Shown: positions 1-11,486 of the stretch, piece by piece | Position numbering within the stretch: position 1 is the first letter of the stretch | Layout: the number at the start of each line of letters is the position of its first letter | NCBI GenBank assembly: GCA_012845835.1 | Contig: JABAKD010000010.1 | Location: 16,531,355 to 16,595,354 of the forward strand | Source: Undaria pinnatifida | Taxonomy: Eukaryota > Sar > Phaeophyceae > Laminariales > Alariaceae | DNA: 64,000 bases | Direction: 5' to 3' | The notes under the pieces: model-generated | The model's input: only the letters and a program-made list of their open reading frames with translations | What the model was told of the DNA's origin: nothing | Databases searched by the model: none | Program-made: the position numbers and the translations under genes

Positions 1-553
1 CATCCCTCTATAGTGCGGTAGGGGTTGCAGTTTATGGGCCAAAAAAAGGTATACCTTCTGACCGGTTGAGCTCCTCAAGCGTTGAACTATCGGTTAGTAT
101 GACATTTTTTACGACTATTTTTGTTTTAGGACTAGGGCATACTAATAACAAGTGTTGGTCGGGTTGGGCTAACGAATGTCTTCGAAGTAATGTTTCGGGG
201 AGATAGTGAGATATTGAGCTCCTCGTGTTGGGAGCTCGGAAACTTCTTAGAATCTGCTGCGCGCCTGGCGTGGGATGACTCCAGTACTCGGTGTGATATC
301 CTCTCTATTAATAGCAGTAAACGACTTGCCCTATCTGATGCTTTGATTTCTTAATAATTTTCTCCTCGTTCTTTGCTGAGACCGGTCACCGGTTAACCTC
401 GCCAAGGACCGCTTAGGTGCGTGTAGACGGGCTATACCAAACAATCTCAAGAGACTTACAATATGATACCAGTATATGGAACACTTGAAAGTACCTGTTG
501 CCGTCGCATGGATGCATTCTCTCTCCGCGATTGTACGCACATCTACACTTTAG
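1..553. other. Intron or upstream sequence without recognisable exon
   Basis: No PDZ-like or transit-peptide exon was found on the plus strand before the first recognised ctpA exon. The stretch holds a CTATTAATAG palindrome at 305-314 and otherwise nothing I can name. It is probably an intron of ctpA, because the first visible exon starts inside the PDZ domain. Confidence 0.5.
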
Positions 554-3500
554 GGCAAGACGGTGACCTTCGAGATTCGGGGGCCCGAAGACGGGTCGGA
601 CACAAGGAAGGTCGAGCTCGACAGAACTTTCCCGGCCACGGAGAACGCTGTGCTCTACGGGATCAAGGCAAGATGCGAGGGGCTGGGGGGGGCTGGGGGA
701 GAAGGAGGAAGGGCGGGGGGGGGGAGGGGCGAGGGGGAAGGGCGTTCCGCATTGTATGGTCGGTGGTACACGAATATTTTCGCCCCGTCAGATTGCAGTA
801 TTTCTATTTGTTTCGCTCGCACTAGCTTCAAAGTTGAGAGAGTTCCCCCTTGTGGCGGTCAACCGTTGCCCCGACACAGGATAAGCCTTTTCCCCCCGGG
901 CATATAGCTCAGTTGATATCTCCTTCCCCCCCCCCCCCGGCCCGCTGTCCCCGCCCCGTCCCCGTCCCCTCCCCCTACTTACGCAAACTGTCTGGTATTA
1001 TTCCCACAAAAAACTGCGCGCATTCCGCGAGCTAACCCCCCACCCCCCGCAATGTACCCTCGCCTCCCCGCCCAATGCCGTCCACCCAAAACCAAAACGT
1101 GCAAACTCCGAATCCAGGACCAAGGAAAGCACAAGATAGGTTACGCCCGGCTGCGCGACTTCAATTCCGTAGTGGCGAAGAACCTTCGGGAGGCCCTTGT
1201 AGAGATGAAGGGGCAAGGGGCGGACGAGTTTGTGCTCGACTTGAGGGGGAACGGTGGCGGTGCTTTCCAGAGCGCGCTTGGCGTCGCCGGCTTATTTATG
1301 GACGCGCAGCCCATCACCTACGTCGTGAGTTGGGGGAGGGGTGGAGGAGGGGGAGGATGGGGGAGGTGTGTGTGGGGTACTGATTTTCGACATGGCCGCA
1401 GTCGTAAGATCATAGACTCTTGCATGCCTTCCATTCCGGGTTTTTATCAACCACTCAGATATTGCTTGTACCAGGCAGGACGCGCCGTGAGGTATGCGAG
1501 GGGTTGGGACCGGGGGAGAGTATACGTTACACAAATAAATGCGGGGCAACCTGAGCCAAATGCGGTGTAATCTGAGCCAATGGCATTTCAACACATGTAG
1601 AAAGTCTGTTATGGGGTAATGCCTGACAGTGGGGGGTGGGGGGGAGCGATGCTCGTCTTGAGAAGTAATGGTGGAGTCGCTGTTCAGAGCGCGCTTGACG
1701 TAACTGGCCTGTTTATGGACGCCTAACACCTCACTTCCATCGTGACTAGGCGGGGGGGGGGGGGGGGGGGGGGTGTGTGTACGGGGGGGGGGCAGGGCGG
1801 AGAGAGAAGGGGCGGAGGAAGGGGAGCGGAGGGCGGGGAGCGGAAGGGGTGGGTGGGGGAATCGGGGGGTGAGGGGAGGGGGGGGAGTAGCTTCTCAGGT
1901 GAGAAGAGGTCAAGATATACCCGTGACGACGTTGCCGTCCCCGCACCCACCCACAAACACGCCAACATCTTGCGCCCCCCCCAATTTCCCAATCCTGACC
2001 CCTTCCCGTTACCGCCACCGTTCATGCTTCCGCCCGTGCGCCGCGCCTGCATTCAGGTAGACGGGTCGGGGCAACGGGCAGAGTTCATGACGAAAAAAGA
2101 CGCGGTAGTCGCGGATGAGCCCCTCGTTGTGTGGGTGGATGGTCACTCTGCTAGCTCCAGCGAGGTTTGTCCCGCAGATAGTAGAGCTTTAGTCGGAGGG
2201 TTATAGGGGTGGCCGGGGCGGGGCTGTGGCGGAAATAGTATTTTAACCCATTTAACGTTGCACTCGTTTTTTGGGGAGACGTAACTGCTTGGAATTGGAG
2301 TGGGATGCTGGTTGTGGTAGTACAAAGGGTTTATCATCGGGCGCACCCCGGTTGGTTTCCGATACGATCGATCGTGTTTGCTGGAACAGAATCGATCGCC
2401 CGATCACGACAGCTCCACTGATAAACCTTTTTTCCACTCTGAAAATATATCAACAAAAAAAAATAACGCGTACGTAGTTAGTCCCAAATAACGCGGATGC
2501 AGTTCTAAAATAGTTCATTTAGTGCTGATACCTCTCCCCACCCGTTATCTTGCGTTTCGTTCTTTGTGCAGGTTTTGGCGGGGGCCCTGCAGGACGACTG
2601 CCGTGCGGTGCTTCGCGGGGAGCGAACTTTCGGAAAAGGGCTCGTCCAGGCCGTCTATGGCTTGGCAGACGGGCAGGGCTTGATCCTCACCGTAGCTCAG
2701 TACGAGACTCCAAGGGGGACCTACATTCACGTAAGGTTTTATAAACTTAGTCCTAATAACGTCAGCTTTGAGTTCGACGGATTTAGGGTCGATACTCATT
2801 GCAAGCTGCGTAATACAGCGGTCATTGATATTTATATCCGTCCATCATGTCACACATCACACGATAATATGGATGGTAGCACTTTTTGTCCGAAAAGCGT
2901 TCGGGCTGATGGTATGACCCTAGTGAAGACTCGTGCTAGACTAGAGGTGCACCGTTTTTTTGCTGAGGCTCCTCGCTTGAGGAACTCCATTTTTCGTTTT
3001 GCCTTCGTTTTACGTTCGTTTTGCCTTCGTTTTGCCTTCATTTTGCCTTCATTTTGCCTTCATTTTGCCTTCGTTTTGTCTTCATTTTGCCTTCATATTT
3101 GCCTTCATTTTGCCTTCGTTTTGCCTTCATTGTTGCCTTCATTGTTGCCTTCATTTTTGCCTTCATTTTTGCCTTCATTGTTGCCTCCATTTTTGCCTTC
3201 ATTGTTGCCTTCGTTTTGCCTTCATTTTTGCTTTCAGTTTGCCGTTGTTTTGCCTTCATTTTTGCCTTCATTTTGCCTTCATTTTGCCTTCGGAGGCAAA
3301 ACTATTTTTTAAAGAAAGTGATAAGTGCGCCTCAATGAACCATTCCCACGGCATTGGCATACGACTGCATACATGTACGAGGTATATATACAGATATTAG
3401 AGTGTTTGCGAAAATACGTTTCTAAAAATTTACTTGCCTTCCGCTAAAAAAAGTGAATTGCCTTCCCACCGAGTTTTTGGTGTGTTTGCGCTAGCGGTAA

Positions 3501-5893
3501 ACAAAATCCTGCAGGCGACGCCTCCGAAATTTAGTAGGGAAACGGGGATGTGCGCGATTGTAATATACGTACGAGTACAGCAGCAGCAGTACGAGTACTC
3601 GTAGTATTATACGATATACGAGTACTCGTTGTACGTACTCCAGTCTCGAGCCTCTCGTTTCAGGTGCAGCAGTACCTGGAACACGGTACATGCAAGCACC
3701 CAACAGACTACAAATCAGAGGTATGGCGGTCTGTCTCGCGCGTAAAAAACTCCTTGTGAGCAGGGACTACCTCATTAAACGTGCTACAAGCAGAGCAACG
3801 CCTTCCTCATGCGACGGAAGGGAAGGCGAAGCGCAGTTTCCCCATGGAACGTGGACCTGTTATTGCGAAGCACCACCCTGCGAAGAATCCGCAGTGAACG
3901 CAGCGGTTTAGGGCAGAGGAGTTTCCGCTCCTCTGCCCTAAACCGAAAGTCATGCCACGCTTCAGTCGCGGTGATGTTGGAGAAGCGCGGTGGCTGCTGT
4001 CGCACAGATGGACCGATACGAGTCCTATCTTGCCAGATGCGCACACGATAGCCGCAATCAAGGCGCGTGGTGTCGCTCTCTGCGTTGAGGCTCCTCTCCG
4101 CACAGACGGTTCATCACCGGCCTGCTGCATATCTCTGATGTTACGCCTGCGCGTCGTGCTCAGGGTACTACCCTCTCAATCCTCCGTGCGTTCGTATTAG
4201 TAGCTTGTGTTGTGTCGTGACAACAGCCGCGTGGTGCTTCAAACTGGTCCTGCTTAGGGCGCCATAGACCCTTGCAGAGGCGTTCTGCCTCGGACAAATG
4301 CTCGGTGTGTTGTAGGCCAATGAAACAGAGAGACAAAATTTACCGTAACTTTTGATCAAAACCTACCTTCGACAAAGTACATTTTTGCCTTTTTTTCAAA
4401 AATTTACCGCAAATATTGCCTTCGGGACAATTTTTGAAGAAGTAAATTTCTAAAAACGTACTTTCGCAAACACTCTATTACAGAAACAAACACTGACCTA
4501 ATTCCGACCTTTTGGGGTTAAGGAGCTCCTTCATTCTGAAAACGTTTCAGCCCAAAAGTGCTACCTGGTACATCTACCGTAGCGCGCGTCTCAAACTGGT
4601 CAACTATTAATGATTAACTATTTATAAGGAACTATTTAACGATCAACTGATCAACTACTCAACTAATAATCTGACAGTATGGTACTAATCAAAGTAATGA
4701 AAGTAATCAACTGTTAATAATCAACTATGAATAATCTAATCAGCTAGTAGTAAACTATTATTAATAATCAGCTATTCATAATCAACTAATAATAATCGAC
4801 TAATCAACTACTCAACTAGTCAACCAATCAACCAATCAACCAATCAACTAGTCTAATCAGCTAATCAACTTCGTTGTCGGAATAACCTTTGTGGTTTACA
4901 ATGCTACCTGGTATTTTCGTCATGGGCCCAGGCCAAGGGATTGCTCATCATGTTGAGCGGACGTGTTTTTTCAAATCAAGTTTTTGGGGGGGTTTGAGGC
5001 CGTGAAGATCCGCAGAGAAGTAGCTGCACCGCTATGCACTACAGTATATACCGCAGCATGCGTGCAAGAGTTGAGGCATTGACCATACGTGTTTGCCAAA
5101 ATATAGCAACGGTTTTTGTTTTTAGTTTCGACCCCCAACTGGTAACCTTTTTGGATGTACCAGGTATAGTTTTGGCGCTCACGCAAGTTTGTTAACTGGC
5201 TTCTGTCGAGTTTTGCAACCTGCATTTCGTGGATTAGCTGCCAATGGTTTGGATTTTCAACTTTTTGGCAATTGTTTGGTGGAGTAAAAGGGTTCCACGC
5301 GCGCAGCTTGCCAAAACGAGTTTCGACGATATCATCGATCTGACGGCTAAGATAGGTGCCTTTTAATTTTTTTAAATATAAATCTACTTCCACCCTCGTG
5401 TGTGAGGTGACAGGGTGGGGACACCGAGTATCCACCAACAGGTCTGCCAGGTAAGCATGTTCTTGGTGCTACTCACGTTCGAAGCTCAGAAATTGCAGAG
5501 AGAAGCAGCGTTATTAATCCCACGAGCCGTGATGAAATCTGAACAGGAAGGAGTCATGCCCTTCCCATGTCGTAAATGTCCCGTATACGAAACGCCATCC
5601 CAACGACCCGAAAACGGACAAAATAACCTAGTTTGAGGTAATTACCGGCCTTCCAAGGCCGTTCCATAACACGTGTTCTCTATTTCGTGTTTTGGCGGTT
5701 GTCCTTTCCTCAGGGGAAAGGGATCGAACCGGACATCCGCGGAGGGCTACCGCTGAAGATGTTCAGCACCAGCTTAGATTTCGACGAAGGGCAGTTCGAT
5801 GCGGCAAGGCAAAAGATGAAGGCGTGCCCCCCGATGGAGAGTAGCAGACTAGATTTTAAGGGGGCGGCGGGGACTTCTTCCGCATCGCCCTAG
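554..5893 (+). CDS. ctpA: C-terminal processing peptidase (S41, CtpA/D1-processing type), 3' part in five exons
   Basis: Exons read as 554-667, 1118-1324, 2057-2164, 2572-2730 and 5714-5893 (stop TAG 5891-5893). All junctions are phase 0 and give 255 residues. Upstream exons (transit peptide, start of the PDZ domain) are not visible and probably lie before the window. Residues 1-38 look like the last PDZ strands (TVTFEIRG). Then come the S41 core IGYARLRDFN, the turn LDLRGNGGG, and WVDGHSASSSE, whose Ser140 aligns with the catalytic Ser. FGKGLVQ gives Lys165; the 25-residue Ser-Lys spacing equals that of the algal D1 protease (S372/K397). It ends in GKGIEPDI and a short tail. In the family this enzyme trims the C-terminus of photosystem II D1 in the thylakoid lumen. 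Intron 1 appears to use a GC donor (AAG|gcaaga). The last intron (2731-5713) carries a transposon and satellites. Confidence 0.85.
1370..1520 (+). repeat. Dispersed repeat family B, copy 1 (diverged)
   Basis: This is a G-run followed by a segment resembling copies at 49455-49600 (+), 55283-55503 (+) and 47802-48032 (-). Shared blocks include 'gatcatagactcttgcat', 'accaggcag' and 'cgccgtgaggt'. It lies in the ctpA intron directly after exon 1118-1324. No terminal inverted repeats or coding capacity were seen. Confidence 0.5.
1649..1746 (+). pseudogene. Decayed duplicate of ctpA exon 1118-1324 inside the following intron
   Basis: About 98 bp match the 3' part of the upstream ctpA exon (1231-1328) at an offset of 418 bp. 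The match covers the LDLRGNGGG turn, the QSALGVAGLFMDA helix and the splice donor. The copy reads LRSNGGVAVQSALDVTGLFMDA and then meets an in-frame TAA. Its donor has changed from gtgagt to gtgact. As in the parent, it is followed by a G-rich tract. This looks like a tandem segmental duplication that has decayed. Confidence 0.75.
1749..2056 (+). repeat. G-run to C-run intron tract
   Basis: Long uninterrupted G runs (1752-1772 and onward to about 1890) are followed by C-rich sequence up to the acceptor at 2056. The plus strand is therefore purine-rich first and pyrimidine-rich last within one intron. Apparent ORFs here are Gly/Arg- or Pro-rich low-complexity translations and are not considered genes. 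Confidence 0.7.
2741..2816 (+). repeat. Dispersed repeat family E, copy 1
   Basis: About 75 bp containing 'acgtcagctttgagttcgac' and 'caatactcat..gcaagctgcg'-type blocks. Related copies lie at 30572-30656, near 30750, at 31112-31185 and at 61043-61120, all on the same strand. It sits just inside the last ctpA intron. Confidence 0.6.
2985..3300 (+). repeat. Pyrimidine-rich minisatellite (TTTTGCCTTCA-type unit)
   Basis: About 30 tandem copies of a 10-12 bp unit, with small length changes between units (ttttgccttc, tttttgccttcat, ttgttgccttcat). It lies in the last ctpA intron. The long LPSF/CLHFAF-type ORFs over it are products of the repeat, not genes. Confidence 0.9.
3400..4475. mobile_element. 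Non-autonomous DNA transposon with ~40-bp TIRs and 5-bp target duplication
   Basis: The left end (3400-3440) starts GAGTGTTTGCG and continues into a TTTCTAAAAATTTACTT-like segment. The reverse complement of the right end (4436-4475) gives the same sequence with about four substitutions. TATTA at 3395-3399 and again at 4476-4480 looks like a direct 5-bp target-site duplication. The interior (1.08 kb) contains an 18-bp perfect hairpin and no transposase that I can recognise. It is inserted in the last intron of ctpA. Confidence 0.8.
3904..3945. repeat. Perfect 18-bp inverted repeat, 6-nt loop
   Basis: 3904-3921 (cggtttagggcagaggag) is the exact reverse complement of 3928-3945. It lies near the middle of the TIR element, so it may be an internal hairpin of that element. 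Confidence 0.9.
4590..4870 (+). repeat. AT-rich degenerate tandem array (caactaataatc-type)
   Basis: Short units of the form 'aatcaacta' and 'ttaataatca' recur over about 280 bp without a fixed register. No coding signal is present. Confidence 0.75.
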
Positions 5894-5937
5894 CTTGTAA
5901 CAGGGCAAATATTTCGACACCGTTACTCGTCACCGAG

Positions 5938-6060
5938 GGGGAGGGCGTACTCATTTGTTGCTTGCCTTAGTCAGTAGACCGCTGACCACGCATTTATTTA
6001 AGGACGGAGCATAGTTCCTACTCGTAATAGAGACACCTCCAACATCGGGGCTGAGTTAGG
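5938..6060 (+). repeat. Dispersed repeat family A, copy 1
   Basis: A G-rich start leads into 'gcgtactcatttgttgcttg', then 'gacggagca', then 'tagagacacctccaac'. The same order is seen at 40860-41065 (+) and 55858-55935 (+), and inverted at 32780-32990. It begins about 45 bp after the ctpA stop codon. Confidence 0.8.
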
Positions 6061-7494
6061 AGGGGTCATTTTAGGTAGAGGGGTTAATCCGAGCGGATTA
6101 ACCGGAGTCGATTCCCTCGGAGCCGATTCACCCAATTTGTCGGAGCGATTGCAATCGGAAAAGGAATCGGCACAAGTCGGGACGATGTGTTTGCCGATGT
6201 TTTATCAGTGTTACATCGGTTGGCACCGCCCTGGAAAATACTCAATTTTGCACGGATTGCGACGAGAAATGAAGGCAAATGACCAGAAACTCGCCGCGCT
6301 TGCCCAATAATATATGGGCATCATCGCCGATATATGCGCCGAAAACCGATGTTTTAGATATCGGTACACACAGCCGATTCACAACCCGCCTTTGATTTCA
6401 GCGGTTTCGGACCACTCGAACGAACGAGCGGCTACCCTACTATCTATTGTTTTGCGAGTCTTGGCTCTCTTTTTTTTCACCAGGTGCGTACGTCGCCATC
6501 AAATGGTTTGTTTACACACTGTTCGGAAGGACAACGGAGGTTTATGTTCTACAAGGCTTCATTTGGGCAGGCAATTGGCAAACCTATTTGCCAGTGGTCA
6601 AACGAACCAGTACCCTCTAATACCATTGACATTGACAAACTCGCGGCCTTGATCCCGTAGTCGTTAGAACTTTACCCACGCTTGACCAAGGGTACCTTAT
6701 TGTAGTATCTCACCCCTTTTTTCGCAGCCGGATTTGAGCTGCTCGCAGGAGCAACTCTGTACCACACTGACCAACCCCCCCCCGAAAAACTACTGTGTAT
6801 CTCACCGGCAGAAGGAAAGTGCAACCCGATGAACAATCCCATGGCCTAGTTATGCAACAAAACCATACCAGGCACCTGGTTTTAATACGGGTATTGTTGC
6901 AGTTTTCTTGGGGGGCATTTTCGGTGATTTTGGACTAACACCTGTACAACTGGAAACCCGTTTTTTGGGGGAAATTACTTGCAATTAGTATAATGAGGGG
7001 TTTTGAGGCTCTGAAGGGGGTTAAGGTGTCCCGTCATCTCCAGAAACATTATTCAGCCAAAATTTGCCACCTGCTAACTATCGTATAATAGCACGCGCTT
7101 TTAAAGTTTGAAGCCCTATCTACCTATTGGGCTACGCCGTTCACATGACCCAAGTGGCTCAACAGATAAGAGATTCAAGTGCTTGGGTCTCGAAGCATCC
7201 AATCTCGCCAGCCTCCCCTGGCCACGTAAACTATTAATAGTACTGACCATAACAGACTTTCTGTTGGTTGGGCCCACTATCCGCTGAAAGACCACTCAGT
7301 CACGTTTTCGAGCGGGCTCGTTGGAAAATATTATTAATGGTAATGATAGTGTATTCCTATGAATCGGTAGTCCGCTCCAGTGGCAAGGGCAGGTCCCCGG
7401 AGATTAATGCTGACGAGATTGGTGCTACGAGCTCCACAGCAGTGCATTTATTGTTGGTTTTATAACAGTATGTAGTATTGGGGCAACTACTAGT
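6061..7494. other. Intergenic, no gene recognised
   Basis: The block holds repeat relics, such as a family C-like piece at about 7010-7110 and a piece at 6780-6860 ('gtgcaacccgatgaacaat') that recurs at 47090-47120. A weak tRNA-like stretch near 7145-7205 is too degenerate to call. CTATTAATAG is present at 7231-7240. ORFs here show no family resemblance. Confidence 0.5.
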
Positions 7495-7605
7495 TCACTC
7501 TGTCGCTGTTATATGGCACTATCCACTGTGGTATAAAACATTATATAGCACTATCCACAGTGCTATAAAAAACATTATGTAGCACTATCCACCACAATAC
7601 AGTAA
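7495..7605 (+). repeat. ~37-bp tandem repeat, three units
   Basis: 'agcactatccac', 'tataaaa' and 'cattat' blocks recur three times in tandem. Confidence 0.75.
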
Positions 7606-7830
7606 ATTAAATTCCACTCACTGTCATACAATTAACACCTTCTAACTTATTTTAGTATCACTTCCATACCCGTACCCGAAAAATCTGGAAGTTCTGTGAG
7701 ACCCCCATACCCTTACCCGTAATCCACAAACCCTCCAGAACCTAAGCGTGGTAAATTCCACTTAGTCACTGTTATACTATCAACACCCTCTAACTTAATG
7801 CAGTATCACTTCTTCCACAATCCATACTTT
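7606..7830 (+). repeat. Repeat related to the 43-44 kb array, partly duplicated
   Basis: 7668-7760 resembles 44751-44845 ('acccgtacccgaaa', 'tctggaagttctgt', 'cccatacccttacc', 'aattccac'), the end of the array in the DUF3598-like gene. The flanking 'actgt.ata.tatcaacac.. tctaactta' block is repeated within this segment. Confidence 0.7.
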
Positions 7831-10329
7831 TATGAAGAATAATTAATTGCTGACGAGACTCGAACTCCGGCACACTGAAGGAGAAGCAGCAGCCCAGCAG
7901 GCAGAGGTTCTATTATTGCCGTTTTTTTGGGGGGGAAATTGTTTCTGAATGGCGGGCTTCTCAATTGAGGGACTATGAGACCCAACATATTTGGAACACC
8001 GTTCGCGCTTTTTTCGTAAAATAGTTGTACACCTAGCCCGTGGGATAATCCATCGACGTTAGCTAAGTGAACAATGTTTGTTTTGTGAAAGTCGAGTGTT
8101 GGGTGAGGTAATGACTGATTTTACGATACATCCCCCCCCAAAACCGGCATTTTCCTTTTTACGAACGCTTCATGGCTGCTCGACACGAGGAGGGATGCTA
8201 TGAAAACAACATCCCCAAGCATTTTCTTGTTTGCAAAGAAAAGGTCTATCGGACGATGACGTCGGGGTGGCAAGCGCCGCCGTATTTCAAGAAATAGATA
8301 TACGGCCGGGAGTTGGTTTCAAAACCGGCGATTTCGTTGAAGAAAAGTTGGGGGCGCTACCGTAGAACGACTCCTATGCGGCTCCTCAAAGCGCTCCGAA
8401 AAACTGAGGTGCACCTCTATCGTAGCACGCGCCTCATTCTCCCCTCTCCCCATCATGATTGTTGTTGCTGCTGGTGTCACCCGTAATGTTTTTACCTGAC
8501 GCCGTGTTGTACGACTCGGATCGATAGCCCCTCTCCCCTTGGTCCGTGATACAGACTAAACATTCTCACGCGCCATTGCTTTCTGACGTAATCTCTTATC
8601 GCATGATAATAATATGCTTTGGTTCAGGGTGACACATGATTATGTGGGGCATAAAAGGTGTGTTCCACTAGCTTCTGTTCGCGAAACAACCATTGTGTAC
8701 TATTTCGTACGATGCACACAACACATTTAACACATACAACGCGAGTGACCCCCTCGTTCCGTGCGGTCATAGGCTTCCGTGCTGCTTCAATGTGTCGATA
8801 TGAATCCCTAATGGGATGGTTAGCTACTAATAGGTTGCGCCAAACTAACCTCCTAACGTGTCTTGGTCAGCGAGGTACAGTCACTCGTACGAGTATGATA
8901 GCTCAGACCAGGCAGTGAAAAACGGGGGGGTATCCCCTACCGTGGCCTTGCTTTTTAGTGCTAGACCAATATTTCAAGCTTTCGTGCTCGTCGGTCGGTT
9001 TCAGAATACCCACAACCACCATATTGGGATTGGACTGTTTGTTACTCTGCGCCAACACACACGTGCTGCGTACGGTGCTAAAGTAGAGATGCACCTATTT
9101 GATAAAATTGTTGACGCGTGCGACGACAGGGAGGTACCAGGTAGCATTTTCCGTCCCAAATGATTGCTGAATGACGGGGGGATCCTCCACCAAAAATTGC
9201 TGGAATTTCGGTATTTTTCCGCACGAGTTTCGTTGTGCACCTATCAATAGGCCATGGAATTGTGCATCCAGTAGCGGCTTTACTTTTCTCCAAATCAGTT
9301 TGTTGGGGAGAGGTCTGAAGCTCCTTTTTGGGAGGGACGTCAAAAAAAAAAAAGTCCACCTCTATCGCGTAGCATGTGTCTGTTTCGAATACGTCATTTA
9401 TGAGTTTATTTCGAGGCTCGTCTCACCTGAGGAACTCTGTATATGATACCTACCTACCTACCTACCACCGCAAAAAACAAACGATTTGGAGAAAAAAAGG
9501 AAGTGCAATTTGATTAATACCCCCGTGGTCGAGGGATACACCAAAAAAAGAAAGACTATAGCGAAACGAAAACGGTACTCCGGCGATGATCCTAGGCACT
9601 TGCTCGATTGAGGAGAGCCCAGCTGGCCAGAACCGTTTTCGTCTCGAACATTGCCACCCTCTATCGTACCGTGCGTCAACAAGCTGGCTCCAAGTCCGGT
9701 TTTGAGAGAGGCATGGAGCCAATCGCGGGGGGAGTGGCATATCCTCGGAAACGATAACGGAGGAACCCCCTCTGCCGTAGCCTTGGCCGAAGCGGGGCTC
9801 AGAAGGTGCATGAAGTCCATGGGTTACCCATATAGTTCACCTACCCGTCTGCAATATTGGCACGTCGATCGCCGTGAATCGCCCATGTGGGTTTGTAGCA
9901 CAGGTGTTGAGGAATCAGAGGGATATTTTAGTCCGTTTGACCGCTTCTTGCAAAAGGTTAACCAATTGCCTATACCCAAACTAAGCCTTATAACGCTCTT
10001 CCCCCCGCTGAAACGGCGGGGTAGCAGATCGGCCGGATATACGGGCGGACGTGTCAATACCCAAGCGTTTTTTTTCTCCTGGGGATACTGAGGAGAGTAT
10101 GTTTCAAGTTCGACACGGGGAAAGTCTTGAAAAAGTTCATTATTGTGGATGGTGGATCCGAACCCACGACCCAAAAACCCAAGGTCTGTCGACGACGCCA
10201 TTAGTTAAGAAATTACAGAGGTATAAGTCCGTTTGCCCACTTCTTGCAAAATGTTAACCAAGTGCCTACCCAAACTAAGCCTTATAACACAGACACATGC
10301 GTTTTAAATGGGTCGCTCGTGAATAGATA
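7831..10329. other. Intergenic, repeat relics only
   Basis: A family C copy lies at about 8385-8435 ('gaggtgcacctctatcgtagc'-type) and another near 9340-9375. TACCAGGTA is present at 9135-9143. A degenerate B-box-like GGTTCGGATCC appears on the minus strand near 10160. No exon with recognisable homology was seen. Confidence 0.45.
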
Positions 10330-11060
10330 GTGTCGGCCCATGGGTCACGCATACATCACCCATGGAGTTCTTGTGTTGGCCCATGGGTCGCGCATGGGTC
10401 GCCTATCGGTTACCTCCGGATGTACGCGCATGGGTCGCCTATCTGTTACCTCCGGGCGCATGATGCTTGGGTCAGCCATGGGTAACACGTGAGGAAATTG
10501 TGGTTTCATCTGGGATACCCTTGGTTCGCGCATCGATTATCTACAGGTGGGTTTAAAATCTACAGTGTGCTGGCCCGTGGATCATCAACTGGTTTAATGT
10601 GCGACCCCACGGCTCACCCATTATTGGTCACTCACGGGTCGCCCATGGGTTGCCTATGGGCCAACGATGATTTGACAGCGCCAGCCCGTGGGTCGCCCAT
10701 GGCTACAGAGTGATGTACCCTTGGCGCCCGTGGATCGTTCATGGATGGGTCGCCCGTAGGTCGCCCAGGAATCACAGTACTGTCCCAAGGGTTGCCCAAC
10801 GGTCGCCGATGGCTTTCCCATGATGAGTTACCATTGGACCGTCCATGAGTTTCCGGAGGGTCGCCCACCGGTCGCCTATGGGTCGCCTATGGGTCGCCCA
10901 TGGATCACCCATGGGCCCCTCATGAGCCATTCATGGATTAATAGTTAACGAGTGTACCTTGAGTCTCCCACGGATCACCCATGGCTCGCCCATAGGTCCC
11001 CCACGGGTCGCCCATGGGCATAGTTATTTTTAGTGAATGTGTCGCCTGTGGTCTTCCTAT
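10330..11060. repeat. Degenerate array built on 'gggtcgcccat' units
   Basis: Dozens of variants of gggtcgcccatgg, gggtcacccatgg and gggtcgcctatcgg occur over about 730 bp, many centred on the palindrome cccatggg. Unit length varies. ORFs across it are repeat translations. Confidence 0.85.
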
Positions 11061-11348
11061 GAGCCTCTCATGGGCCTCTCACGGGTGTCCGTGTGGAGGG
11101 CCTCACCTTAAGGCGCGCTGCAGGCGCTTTCAGCCAAGAGAAGGTAGGCACGCCGGTACTTCGGTCGGAATCGAGTATTCAGGAGGTTTGCGATTTCTGG
11201 CTGAAAGCTTGACCCACAAATCTAGCAACCTTGACCACACGCACACCACCGTTCATTCTTGGCATTACCGTCGCATATTTTTCGGTTTCCGCTTGGCCAA
11301 CGTATGTCGACCACTGGGGCACACGCGGAGCCCGGCGGACGCGAGGGT

Positions 11349-11486
11349 GCTTCGGCTCATCCTAGCTTGAAACTGTGTGGACTGCGAGCATGAGACAATC
11401 CGCTCAATGCAAAAAGCGCTTCGGCCCATCCTCGCTTGAAACTGTATGGACTGCGAGCATGAGGCATTCCGCTCAATACCAAAATA
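11349..11486 (+). repeat. 69-bp tandem duplication
   Basis: Two copies of a unit running from 'gcttcggc.catcct.gcttg' to 'ccgctcaat' start at 11349 and 11418. Confidence 0.85.

Noticed and set aside
897..925. tRNA-like start 'gggcatatagctcagttgat'
   Set aside because: Only an A-box-like segment; poly-C follows and no T-arm or acceptor stem can be formed.
10130..10235. B-box-like GGTTCGGATCC on the minus strand, possible tRNA or SINE
   Set aside because: No cloverleaf can be drawn and no A-box at the right distance. Could be a SINE relic, but unsupported. Similar weak tRNA-like pieces at 7145-7205 and 7855-7915 were rejected on the same grounds.
10330..11060. CRISPR-like appearance of regularly recurring short motifs
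   Set aside because: Units have no constant repeat-spacer geometry, the 'spacers' are repeat variants, and the genome is eukaryotic.
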